DNA of 64,000 bases from positions 30,916,434 to 30,980,433 of the forward strand of contig NC_019859.2 of the NCBI RefSeq assembly GCF_002234675.1, read 5' to 3'. Position numbers and translations under genes: made by a program. The notes beneath the pieces are model-generated. The model saw only the letters and a program-made list of their open reading frames with translations, was not told the DNA's origin and did not search any database. How positions within the stretch are numbered: position 1 is the stretch's first letter; every line of letters begins with the position of its first letter. This document shows positions 47,332 to 58,427 of this stretch, one piece after another. Source of the DNA: Oryzias latipes (Eukaryota > Chordata > Actinopteri > Beloniformes > Adrianichthyidae).

Positions 47332-48325
47332 CTTCAGTTGAAATACAGACACTGTTCTATCCATTTGTCTGTGGAACAAACATCAACTGCTGTCTCCTCA
47401 GCTGTTTACTTTCACTGATGAGTAAACACAGAGTAGTACAAAGTATCCCCCCTTTTTCATCTTTTTGCTTAAATATTTCTGCAGAAGTGGAACTTTTTGA
47501 GTTTTCCATAACTGTTGCGCATTTTCTCCTTGTTTTTTTTATCTTGTTTTTTAGTTTGTTTATCTGTTTAAGTTTTTTTTTTTTTGTAAAGAATTTGCTA
47601 CAGTTTTCCCAATTGTTAAAACACATTTTCTAGACCAATTTCACCAATCACCAAAGATGATTTTTGAAAATATAGGCCAAATGTACAGGAGTGTATGGTT
47701 GTCTCTCGTACACATTCCAAAACCAACAAGAAAAGAAAAACTTCAATTTGGTTAATTTTGTCAATTTCCATGCGGGAACCTCCCAAATGGATAAATAAAG
47801 TTGTCTATCTAAGGAATGGAGAATAAGGTGGAAATAAGACTATTACAAATTGTAGATTTGCATGATGTAACTGTAAGATAAGCAGATTTTTGTGAAAATT
47901 GACATTATCCCAGTCGTAAAAAAACCACAATATCTTCTCTGTCATTTTCTTGTTGAATGTTTATATAATTATTTTAATGCCACAGTGAATCTGCTGTGTT
48001 GACGGTTGACCTTTTGACCCGATTCCCTCAAGGTCAGTCCATAAATCAGCATACGGTCAATAACTGTTGCCCAGATCTCATCAGGATGTTTGTTCTTTGT
48101 TTTGGTCCGGGTCTTGGTTCAGGTTTAGGCCTTGGTGCTGGTCTGGGTCTTGGTGCAGGTTCAAGTCTGGATCTATGTCTGACTTGCCTTGCTCTGTTGT
48201 TCATCCTTGAAAACCTTCTTAGTTCCAGAACTGTCCTTCTTTTTGCTGTAGTTAATTTGCAACAAGGGTTTTGTGTTAATGGTGACTGCTGTATTGGAGC
48301 AGAGTTTGAGTTTAGCCTCTTTTTG
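47332..48325. other. 5' flank of apoh copy A
   Basis: Presumed promoter region of copy A, AT-rich. It includes an imperfect short minisatellite at about 48103-48177 (GGTCTGGGTCTTGGTGCA-like units). No clear TATA box or other gene. Confidence 0.4.
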
Positions 48326-48920
48326 TTAAAGGGACAATATCAAACCATTAGACCAAAATCAACTTTTTGAGCTTTTAAGTGTTCCTGACAGAAAATAACC
48401 CCAAAGTTGTAATTTGCCCCATTTGCGCATTTCTAAGTGTTCATCTGAAAACCTGCTCTCTGAGCCAAGGTCCCTCCCAATCCAAAAAAATGAGCGGATC
48501 CTCACACTGTGACATCACAAAGTGAGGAACCACCCCTTCCAGGAAGAGTCTGTGCTGTCAGCACCGTCCCCAAGCTAACACACACACACACACACACACA
48601 CACTTTCTCCATGGAGCTAGTGGCGATTGGCTAAACGCTTTCCTTTTATTTGCACAATGTGCACATCCATCTTTGTAAAAGTTCAGATGTTGTTTGTTTT
48701 TTAGGAAGAAACTAAGACACGCTGGTAACACGCTGCCGAGACTGGTTCTAGGATGATGTCATAAAATGGGCGGCACCCACACGGAGCGAAAGGCGGAGCC
48801 TCAGAGATTGAGTCGTCTTACTTTCGGGCAGGAAAATGAGCCGTGAAAATAACTAATATTTCATTCAAAAATGTGTTGTTTAGTGTGCCAAAGGTAATAT
48901 ATCATCATAAATGTGGATAT

Positions 48921-49438
48921 TGTTACGTGCCGAGTCTTTCGGGGGTGGATGAGCTTTCTTCTTGGATTATTAGTTATGTTAATTGAACGCGGTGGTATCT
49001 GGGAGGCGATCGGCCCATCTCCTTTCTTCTAGGTTAGACGTCATTGCCTCATCGTCCTAGTTGGCCTGTCACTCCATCTACAGCGTCGGCCCCGCCCCTC
49101 TGCGCTGGAGGCACGGACACATAAGCTGACGTGGCCCAAGCACCAGGGCGGCTGACTCTTCAGCTCGCCATTTGTGTTCTGTGCACTTATTTGTGTTTTG
49201 TTTCGGTTCTTGGCACATTAGTATGATTTCTACTTATCCTCGCCATGTTTAAATGCTTCTTTTTACGGGCATATGTTCTTTGATTATTGTTAACATTGTC
49301 TACATCACGTTGTGATCCCATGTGGGAGGATATCTATGTGACAGAACCAGTTGTAGCTTATTGCTCCGAATAAATCAGTTAATACGGTGTTGTTGTAATT
49401 TGATTCCCTTTTCCCTCCCACACCCCGGGGTCGTAACA
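48921..49438 (+). mobile_element. Solo LTR, 518 bp
   Basis: TGTTACGTGCCGAG...GGTCGTAACA, with ATAT on each side (48917-48920, 49439-49442). Contains TAAGCTGACG in the middle and AATAAATCAG near the 3' end, consistent with plus orientation. No internal retroelement region remains. Confidence 0.8.
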
Positions 49439-49461
49439 ATATAGTTTACTCTAAAAGGCTT

Positions 49462-49577
49462 TGAGTCAGGAAGGGCATCCGGCATAAAGACTGTCTGCCG
49501 AACCACCCATGGGAATAAGTAAAAGCTGATTTACCATGGCAACCCCTGACTGGATTAGCCAAAGGGTGAACAACAAA
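49462..49577 (-). mobile_element. Short retroelement fragment with 18-bp target duplication
   Basis: 116 bp of GTCAGGAAGGGCATCCGG/GGCAACCCCTGAC text. Flanked by GTTTACTCTAAAAGGCTT (49444-49461) and GTTTACTCTGAAAGGCTT (49578-49595), 17 of 18 identical, as made by LINE-type priming. Confidence 0.75.
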
Positions 49578-50331
49578 GTTTACTCTGAAAGGCTTAAGAA
49601 AAGCATGATATAGGCCCTTTAACATTTTGCATCTTGTGTCTTGTGAATGCAAACTTTGTTATAAAAGTGCAAAATTGTGTGTTCTGCAAAGAGTAGATTT
49701 AGACTTTTGCAAATTGCGTGTTAACTGCAAATTGTGCTTTAGGTTAAGACTAGAATGGGAAGATTTGGGGGGAAAAAGTTAAGGCAAAGGATCAGTTGGT
49801 TTTAGGGAATGGCATTTAGTGTTTTAGCAATTGGGAAAAACTGTAAGTAGGAGGGATTCTTGAGATAAAAAATACATTTTGTAAATATCTTTGATAGCAA
49901 CTATGGTATGTTTGTTTTTATTATTTATGTTTTTTAAGAGACCTTACTTAATCATTTTAAAACTGTAGATGACTGTGACAGATAAAAAGAGATACCTATC
50001 GGTGCGCATACTGTCCAACAAAGCTCATACAAATACGTAGTTTGGATATATCCAGTTGGAACAAGACACTAAAGAGGATCTCTGTTTTGGGTTTTAATGG
50101 GCGGGGCCAACCTGACTTCTCAATCAGAACAAACTTGACTTAGTTAACTAAATCATGTCTGCTGTTTTGATTGAATACTGCTTCATTAAAACTAATTTTC
50201 TATTGCATCAACTCAGATAAATCGGAATTTATCCTATTGATTAATTGGAAGGCCATCACTGAGTTTATAACACAGGTATGGGGTGTAGATCAGTGAAGAA
50301 GGCAAGACCCTTCACACTACTTTCTAAAGGG

Positions 50332-51080
50332 CGGGTCACACAGCCACTTTTTGCGCATTTTCCATGAATGAAATTTCGGTCTTGCGTGATTCATGCATGA
50401 TATACGTAATTCGTTAGTGTTTCTTGTGCTCGTCATTCGTCGATGTGCACAGATGCATGTCGAGGGTTTTGGCCGATGGGTCTTTACATTTACAGGCACT
50501 TCTCCCGTCAATTCGGTTTCGAGTTGTTCAAAAGTTTTGACCAGTTAAGAATTACGCAGTTTATGTGGATTTTGCCTAGTTTCTACGCAAATATTATGTA
50601 GATCTTATGTAAATTGTGCATGAATATTGCAAAATGCATACGCACACTAGTAGCTTATTACGACCATTCCACGTATGTCTAACAGACTGTACCACGAAGG
50701 TTTGATTTTTATATCGTGTATATGTGCACATATCACATTAAAATTACGTAAATGATACAAGAATCAATAACGAATTGCATATAAACAGTGCAATAATCAC
50801 AAACAGTTCATGTTCCACGTTACGTGTTCTTTGCATGGTTTATTCATACTTCTGTGGTTTTAATGTGGTTCATTCGTGATACATCTGTGAAAATTTCATG
50901 TACAACTTTTCTCACTTTTTCCACGTGTATTCACGTATGACCAACTATGTAACCACATCTCTGTGTGTCGGTCCCCAACCCCGATTAAAATACAAGGTGT
51001 GTGTCAGGGAGGGCATCTATTGTAAAAATCTCTGCCAAACCATCTGTCGCGACCCCTGAAGGGATGTGCTGAAAGGTGAA
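50332..51080 (+). mobile_element. Inverted-repeat element (616-bp family), copy 1, plus retroelement tail
   Basis: GGGTCACACAGCCACTTTTTGCG start; the interior (TCATTCGTCGATGTGC, TTTGGCCGATGGGTCTT, TTTTTCCACGTGTATTCACG) is collinear with 53844-54459. The right end is degenerate (to about 50968). A GTCAGGGAGGGCATC...GCGACCCCTGAAGG tail follows. Confidence 0.65.
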
Positions 51081-51139
51081 CAAGATGTCTGCTCATATCT
51101 ACTTAGACTCAGGCACAAACGTGAATCTCACCATTCTGG

Positions 51140-51290
51140 TTATGTAGCTTTAAGATATGATTCATAGAGTGCATCAAATCAATATAAGTATAAGTAATGT
51201 AAATAATAGTATAAGTAATATATATAAGTAATATAAATTAAGTATGTGTGTAAGTATGTGCTTAAATTGTAAGTAGTGATTAAAAATTGT
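51140..51290. repeat. AT-rich simple repeat (TAAGTA-like)
   Basis: Loose tandem array of ATAAGTA/TAAGTAT words downstream of apoh copy B. Confidence 0.6.
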
Positions 51291-51898
51291 ACCAGCTTGA
51301 AATACTGTAGCCGCTTTTATTTTAAATTAAAGACCTCATGGATTTACTACCAAGTTCATACCAACTTTTGTTGGTGTTGTCTCGTAGTCATGCAATGTGG
51401 AAAACACAAAATCTTTATTGCTGCAATGTTTTGCTGATCAGCTTTTTCTGTATTTACAGGTAAATAGGCATTAACAGAACCTAATTTTTTTTTACTTTCC
51501 TTAGTAGAACAGTTTGCCTTTATCTTTTTTTTAATTTAGGACGAAGCACTGTCTCTATTTTTGCTTTTGGGAAAGTTTCTGAATTCATAGATCAGAAACA
51601 CCCAAAACCTCAGGGTTCTTTATTAATTGTGAATACAATATGTTTGTTTTAGTGTCACATCAGATGGTCAACATACAGATCAACACAGTCCACAAACGTG
51701 AAGCCAAAGCAACCTTCTAGGTCACATTTCTGCAGTCAACTCACTATTATTTTAATAGTTCTTAGTTTTCATTTTGAATACAGCTTTAGCACTTTATTTA
51801 ATACCTTTTGATTATTGGATCACAACCAATTCTTCTATATTGTCACTGTAAATGAAAGAAATACATCTTCTTGGCACACCACATGTTTCTCTGTGAGC
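51291..51898. other. apoh copy B 3' UTR and flank
   Basis: Holds the presumed 3' UTR, with AATAAA near 51799-51793 on the minus strand. No other gene supported. Confidence 0.45.
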
Positions 51899-54800
51899 TC
51901 ATGCTGGTCTTGTCGCTCTTTCAGACGGCGAGGCAGCACACATTCGGATTTCTGACGGTAGGGATTTAGACTTCAAGTTATACTCTACTTTTCCAGGTTC
52001 TGAAAAAAGGAAGAAACAAAAACGTATTTTAGTAAAAAAATCCCAATAATTCTTCAGTTTCCTATCAATATGTTCAACATTATCTGCTGCTGATTATGTG
52101 ACAATAGTCTCTGGGCAAATGTTTCAATTGACACATGCATACGGATGGTTGACCTGTACAGATGCTGGGGGTTTTTGGGTTGTTTTGGGGAGCAGCTGCA
52201 TCTTGCGGGGTGCGCAGGTGTATCTTGCAATTCCCTTGAGGCTCATGTGGTAACCTCGAGCGGCATTATGTAAATGGAGCGTACCGTTGTCGTGCGTGTG
52301 GTAAATGTATCGTGAAGTGCTGTAAGAATAGAGTACGTTGGTCGCTGCGATGACGTAAAGGTGATGCTATGTATGGGGCCCCCACGTCACACTCTAGTCA
52401 TTAGTAAGGTGTGCACACTGGTTGTATGGAATTGTAAATGCCTGTAGGACGCCCACACAAACTGCACTGAAACTACACAGAGCAAGTCAGGCTGCTGGCA
52501 AGGAGAGTGCAAGTGTTGTGTTCTTATCACATGAACAGCATTAACAGGCCCCTGTGCACTGCGCAAACAAACTATATGATGTCCCTGTGTCTCACGTACC
52601 TCAGTTCGTTGTTGTCAAAAGTCAGTAATGCAAACAAGCAGCAGCCAGACTTGGATTACTCTTGCTGACATGAACTAACCTTCAAAGCATTCAGGGATTG
52701 GGAGGGTTCCATCATTGCAGGTGCTGGACACAGGATAGCCGCACTTCTCGTCTCTGTTCAGACAATAAAAGACGACAATTTCTCCATGCAAAACCCTGTT
52801 TGGTTTCAGGTCCTCAATCCAGATTTTTCTGGCATTGTAGAAGATACGACCCCTTTTTATGCCAACTGTGCAGGGAGCTAGGTGGAAAAAAAACACACAT
52901 AATGTATTTAGCCTTTTTTATCAAACAAATCCATCCTATTACAACCCATCTAATGGAAATCTCTAATCATATTTTTCCTTTTTATGTGTTCGGACATGAT
53001 TAACTTTTCATTTGTGTCACAAATGTCAATGATTGTGTCAAGACTCACCTCTGCAGATGGGCTTCGACGACCAGTTTCCTGTGTTTTGGCACTGTATCTC
53101 AGCCTGGCCCTCTAGTTTGTAGTGCTCATTACAGGCGTACTTAACCTTCTCCTTGTAGGCGTGTGGCCTCATTACAGCAAATGTGATAAAGCCGTTTGGT
53201 ATATTAGTTGGGATGGAGCAGCTCACCTCTGGAAAGTAGTTGAGAGGAGAAACCAAACAGGAAAAAAACAGTGTGTTTATTGATGCAAATACTGAGTACA
53301 GCACTTTGGGCCTCCTTGAAAGGTGGTGGAAGGGGCTCTATACATGAATACATGAAATGATGTGTAGTGTTGTATGTCTGCGCACCTCGACAAACAGGTG
53401 GTTCAGTCGTAGTTCCATCAGCATTACAGAATCCCTTCTCGTGACTTGGTGCTTTTGGGGGATTACACTCGTACGTCCATTCCTGTCCATACATGGTCTT
53501 CGTTCCTGTGACTGGCCTGCCGTGAACTACTCGACCATCTCTGGGAGGATTCGGCAGAGGGCAGTTCACAGCTGTAAGACAAGTACAATGGTTTTATTTT
53601 ACAGAATTTGGTGAGCATCACAATAGTGTTTCAGTGCTTGTTTCCTTCACATTACCTTTGCAGATGGGTGGAGGATGACTCCAGCTGCTATCGTGCAAAC
53701 AGCTGCTTCCATTGGCTCCTATTAAGACGTATCTGATGTGAACAGCAGAGTTATAATCAAATGCAGCTTCTAAAGAGAACATGAAAGCTTGTGGATTAAT
53801 GAAGACATTTGACTCAAGCTAGTGAGACTAAGCTCAAGGCTATGTCACACAGTCACTATGTTCACTTTGTGCATTTTCCACCAATTTCGGTCCTTCGTGA
53901 TACATGTGTCATAATTCTTAAGTCTTCCTTGTGTTCATCATTCGTCGATGTGCGCATATGTCCATCACGGGTTTCGGCCAACGAGTCTTTGTGTAAATTC
54001 AGTTTTGAGCTGTTCAAAACTTTCGGTCGGTTGAAAATTATGCAGTTCACACGTATTTTCCGTAGTTTTTATGCAATTATTACGTAATTCTTACACAATT
54101 GTGCGTGATTTTTGCGAGATGCTTTCGCAAATTACGTGGAACGTCAGTTAGCACATCAACAGACTTTTCACGCATGTACCACAGATGTATAACTTTTATA
54201 AGGTGTACTGCGCACATAGCACCTTAAAAGGATGTAACTGACAAACAAATCTCTAAAGAATTGCATATAAACAGCACAATAATCACCCGCAGTTAATGTT
54301 CTACATTGATTTATGTGTTCTTTGTGTGGTTTATTCATACTTCTTCTGTAGTCTGTAAAACTTTCATGTGAAGACCACAACTTTTCTTACTTTTTCCACG
54401 TATATATTCACGTATGACCTGTTTTCATCCGTGCAAAATGTACATAGTGGCTGTGTGACTCAGTCACATTACAACTGTTTCAGTCAGGGCATCCTTATGC
54501 AAATTAATTTGCAATGACCCCTGAATGAGGAGCAGATGGTAACTTTCCAGCTAGGACAGATATATAATCAGTTCAGTTGAGTTTGATTGTACTAAAAATT
54601 CACCCCTCAATTTATTTGAATTTCAAACGGTGATGCAATAAGCTAAAAAGGTGCAAAGAAAGAATCCTCTGACAACATTGATAAGCAAAACAGTACAGAT
54701 CTGCATCTGATTGTTACTACTTGCCATATTTTTTTGCGGTTTTTCTGGATCCATGCATTCAGAACAGAGTGAGACATGTGTTTTACCCGTCATCACATGA

Positions 54801-57196
54801 GAAGTTGAGCACACTCCTGAAGGGGGCCTCTGTCCTTCCCTTTGCAAAGGGCTGGAGTTGTTCAGGAATGGGGCACATCTTGGCTGTAAAATAGTTTCCA
54901 TCAGTAACAACACTTTACTTTGATACGTTTCGTCATGGTTTTAGTTAGCTGGTAAAAGTACGTCGAATGTTTAACCAGATGACAGCGACAGTAATTTAGA
55001 AATGTGCTTGGACGTAATCTTTTTTTAAACTAATTTCAAACAACAGGTCAGGTAAAGCCACTGCCTATTATTATTCTAAAAAAAAACATAGTGTATTTGA
55101 GGGTGTATTCAGACTAGAAATGTCTGTTGGTCTGGGCCGAGTCCTAAAGGTACGCTGCTGCGTTTATGACAGGGGTCCCCAAACTGCGGCCCGGGGGCCG
55201 GACCCGGCCCGCCCATGCATTTGACCCGGCCCCCTGAATGATACCAGAGAGGGACCCTTTTTCTTTTCTTTTTGTTGCATTTTTTTTTTGTTTTTTTTTA
55301 ACATGGCCACATGATCGAGACTCATGGAAGCATGGAAAAGTGAAGCATGGTGAACTGGGCCTGCCCAACGGAATCCCTGGAATTGTTTCCTCACGTCAAT
55401 AAAGCTTATTTGAATTGAAATGTCAGCCAACCTAAAAATGTTGCTACTGCAACCTCACTTTGCCCCGGTCGTAGAACTGCCAAATGGCTCTCTGTCCAGG
55501 CGACTGGGACAGACCCCCAATCAGAACGGAAAAACGACAAAAAGGAATGCAGGGTATTTAACCTACGCTGGACAAACAAGAATGTTTTTGTTCAACATAA
55601 AGAAAAGGCTGTTTGTATCATCTGCCAATAGACGGGGGCGGGATTCAAAGAAGACAATCTATACCCAGATTATGAATCCCGTCACAAAGAGAAATATGAT
55701 ACCTTGCAAATGCGAGCAGACAAACTCTCAAAGCTATTATAGCTATTAAGTTATTATATGTTTGCTGATTCTAATTATATTCTTTTTTTTGGTGAAGAAC
55801 CCAGAGAGGATTATTTGGTATCAGATCGGGTTATTTACATTTGGTTATGTGTGGCTTTCTGGGAAACAATAAATATTTACATTCAGGCAACCCTGGGCCC
55901 ACTGTCACACTTTTTCATTTTTCAAACTGACCCTGGCCCCCGATCAGAGAATGGAAACGTCAAGTGGCCCTCACTGGAATAGGTTTGGGGACCCCTGGTT
56001 TATGACATATAGATTGTTGGGAAAACAGTGAGAAGCCACATGGATCACATTAAAAGTTGTTTACCGAGGCTGCATTCATCGGACCACATTTCAATGAGTT
56101 CCTGTGTCTCATAGTCATGTTTGCATCCCATAATGCCCTGCTACGGTGGCTGTTTTGGTCAAGTTGTTCCACTCTGAGGACGGATCCTTTTCAGACGTAG
56201 GAATCTCATAACAAACTGAAGCTCAGTCCAATTGGAAACGAACCTCAAAGATGGGTCAGAGAGCGGTTCCTGGTACCGGACCAGGCTCCGCTTGGGTGTA
56301 TTCAGACTGAAAAAATTTTCTGGATTATCGGGGGAAACAAACTCTGGTTTCCTTAAAGCGTGTCTAATGTGTAGACTATTAAATTATGAAGTATTTTGTA
56401 AATGACTCATGAGAAAAACTTTAGCATAGTTTTTACAAAGTAAATTTAGTTTAAAAAACAGTGTTTTATAAAAATATACCGGTAAGCAGTTTTTTTTTTA
56501 AGTTCAACCTTCAAACCAATTTTTCCTCTTTACTGTGGTGGAAGGAACCACAACACGCCAGAGAGGATTTGGAGAAACACTCAACAAGCAAACCAGCCTT
56601 TGCTTCAGTGGAAGTCCCCCCCCACCCCCGAAGAGGCTAGGAAGAGCAGAGTTTAACTCACGAGAACACGCCAGGTTCGACTCCGTCCACTGCCCAGTTG
56701 AAGTGCATCTTATTCTGGCGGTTCCCATAGATGAAGGCAGGTAACCCTGCTCGCATTTGAGGGTCACCTCCTCTCCAGCTTCAAACACACGCTTCATCAC
56801 GGTGACATCGATCCCCTCAGCGACACGTGGCCGGCCACAGACTAGTTCAGGAGAGGAAAAGCAAAACGGTGGATCACCTGCACAGAATTTAGTGTTTGCA
56901 GGCACCTAAACAAGGAAATGTTTTGGAAAACTTTGACAAGATTTGGCGGAGCAGTGCAATAATAATCAAGAATCCACTTTTGACGCATAGATCAGGAGCA
57001 TATTCGAAAGCTATGCATACTTTCTCCCTGCTTTGACACATCAAAGGCTGCAAAAAGCAAACAGTGCAAGTCAAACTAAAGTGCGTGCACGGGAAATTCA
57101 TCACATGCTGAAAGGGCCCGGCTTACCACTTGCAGATGTTACAGTTGTGTATAAAAGTGCTTGGCTGAGAAAAAGCAGAGCCAGAGTTGCAGCCAT
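51899..57196 (-). CDS. apoh: Apolipoprotein H / beta-2-glycoprotein I-like, copy B (complete)
   Basis: Eight exons on the minus strand: 57196-57127, 56841-56662, 54883-54787, 53732-53656, 53571-53386, 53228-53049, 52877-52680 and 51999-51899. They total 1089 nt, or 362 aa plus stop. The start is ATG at 57196, with signal peptide MAATLALLFLSQALLY... Domains 1 to 4 are sushi modules (GQWTESNLAC, SSWSHPPPIC, NWSSKPIC), domain 2 again split over two exons. Exon 7 plus 8 is the fifth domain (APCTVGIKRGR, CLNRDEKC, IPECFE). Exons 2, 3, 4, 6 and 7 have exactly the same lengths as in copy A (180, 97, 77, 180, 198), so the two are tandem duplicates. After the expected terminal Cys (EIRMC) the frame runs on for 13 residues. 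A poly(A) signal lies near 51799-51793. Intron 2 holds a hAT element and intron 3 a 616-bp inverted-repeat element. Same family role as copy A; subfunction unknown. Confidence 0.93.
53844..54459 (+). mobile_element. Inverted-repeat element (616-bp family), copy 2
   Basis: Ends GTCACACAGTCACTATGT and, reversed, GTCACACAGCCACTATGT are near-perfect inverted repeats. Interior collinear with copy 1. No ORF of note. It sits in apoh copy B intron 3 and is followed by a GTCAGGGCATCC...GACCCCTGAATG tail (54485-54530), the same neighbour as copy 1. Confidence 0.8.
55170..55997 (+). mobile_element. hAT-type transposon with BED-finger transposase remnant
   Basis: CAGGGGTCCCCAAAC...GTTTGGGGACCCCTG, 828 bp, with a perfect 8-bp duplication GTTTATGA (55162-55169, 55998-56005). 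At about 55599-55735 a plus-strand frame with a stop reads AVCIICQ...YESRHKEKYDTLQ. This is the C-x2-C/H-x3-H zinc-finger part of a hAT transposase. A retroelement-like AATAAAGCTTATTTGAATTG lies inside near 55400. Intron 2 of apoh copy B. Confidence 0.88.
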
Positions 57197-57440
57197 CTTC
57201 TTGAGGTCTACTCAGTGTCTGGATGGGAAAGGGGACAACACAAATCTGTTGTGTTATTGTGCAAGACACAGTATCCTCCAGTCACATGATTTAGGAGAAA
57301 ATTGGTGGAAAAAGTGCTTTATTGATTGAGTGCAAAGGTCCTGAATCCTGCATGTTTACTCAAAGACTGATCACTGGGATTGGATGCAGGATTTGGTGGT
57401 TCACTTGCACACAGTGTTCATGTGTTGACCTGGAAGAACA

Positions 57441-57489
57441 GTAAAAACAGTCAGTAAACACTGTTAGAGTGGTTACTGACTGTTTTTAC
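57441..57489. repeat. Perfect 17-bp inverted repeat (hairpin)
   Basis: GTAAAAACAGTCAGTAA at 57441-57457 is exactly complementary to 57473-57489, with a 15-base loop. It lies about 250 bp upstream of the apoh copy B ATG. Function unknown. Confidence 0.8.
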
Positions 57490-57499
57490 AGTTTTTACT

Positions 57500-58427
57500 G
57501 TTATTACAGTTTTTATTTCTGCCTTTTCAGTAACGGATGTGATTATCCTTCATGGGATTTGAAAGAACGGCAAGATTTGGTTTGATAAACTCAGTGGAAT
57601 CTGTCAATATTTACCCCCTGAGATGCAGAGGCTGACCCTGAGGTCAATGAATTGTGGGTAAATGTGGCTGAAAGTTAGACTGCATAGTTTATTTCAAACA
57701 AGAGGACACTTTAAATTGATCATGACAAAAGTAACAACATCATAGAAAACGTCTGAATTAGCAAACATGAACTTAAAATGTAAAACATGTAAAACAGGAG
57801 CTCATTAAAATGAGAATCAAGCATGACATTGGAGGACTGACAGACAAAGAAAAAAAAAGCTTGCAAATGTTTTATGTAAGTGTGGGCGAGTGTTGAAAGA
57901 AATTACTGTAATGGAGAGCAGTTTTGAAGAAAACAGTCCTCTCTGTTTTTCTGGCTTATCATGCACATTTTTAATGGGACCAACATTGTTTTGATGGCTT
58001 TAATAAATCAAATTCAAACACAATGTTAGAACTATCATGATAAAAAAAACGCAAAGTGCTCACTTGTTTATTACCCCAAAGCATGCATCTTAAATGACCC
58101 TTTCAGATGAAAAAAAAAAAAAAGAAATGACCCTTTGACACAAAACGCACCTGAAACTGACTACTTTGCATTCTCTGCTTTTCTCTGTCTCTCTGAGTCC
58201 AGGCAAAGAAACCGGAATAAAATCTTAAAATTTTTGTTTGTTTACAGATCCCCCCCCTTATCTTTAATATTTATTATACATTGTTTATTTAAGGTTCAGT
58301 GCTTCCAGTTTGAATTTATTAATAATATCCCACGCTTCGCTCTGTTAGACACACGCCAAAGTCTGCGATCAGACAAATTCCATGTCTACGGACGCAGACA
58401 TGAAGTATGCATAATTAATTAAAATTG
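57500..58427. other. Intergenic between apoh copy B and prkca, nothing recognised
   Basis: AT-rich DNA with short poly-A tracts. No gene or known repeat family seen before the LINE fragment. Confidence 0.4.

Larger units (their letters stand above)
48326..49622 (+). mobile_element. TTAA-bounded MITE with two nested insertions
   Basis: TTAAAGGGACAATATCAAAC at the left; the right end reversed is TTAAAGGGCCTATATCATGC. Both are bounded by TTAA (48326-48329, 49619-49622), suggesting piggyBac-type insertion. The interior includes (CA)n at 48580-48602. It is split by a solo LTR (48921-49438) and a short retroelement piece (49462-49577). Confidence 0.75.

Noticed and set aside
51395-51462. Plus-strand signal-peptide-like ORF (MWKTQNLYCCNVLLISFF...) followed by GTAAAT
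   Set aside because: No further plus-strand exons of any secreted protein follow. A short hydrophobic frame before a donor-like site arises by chance.
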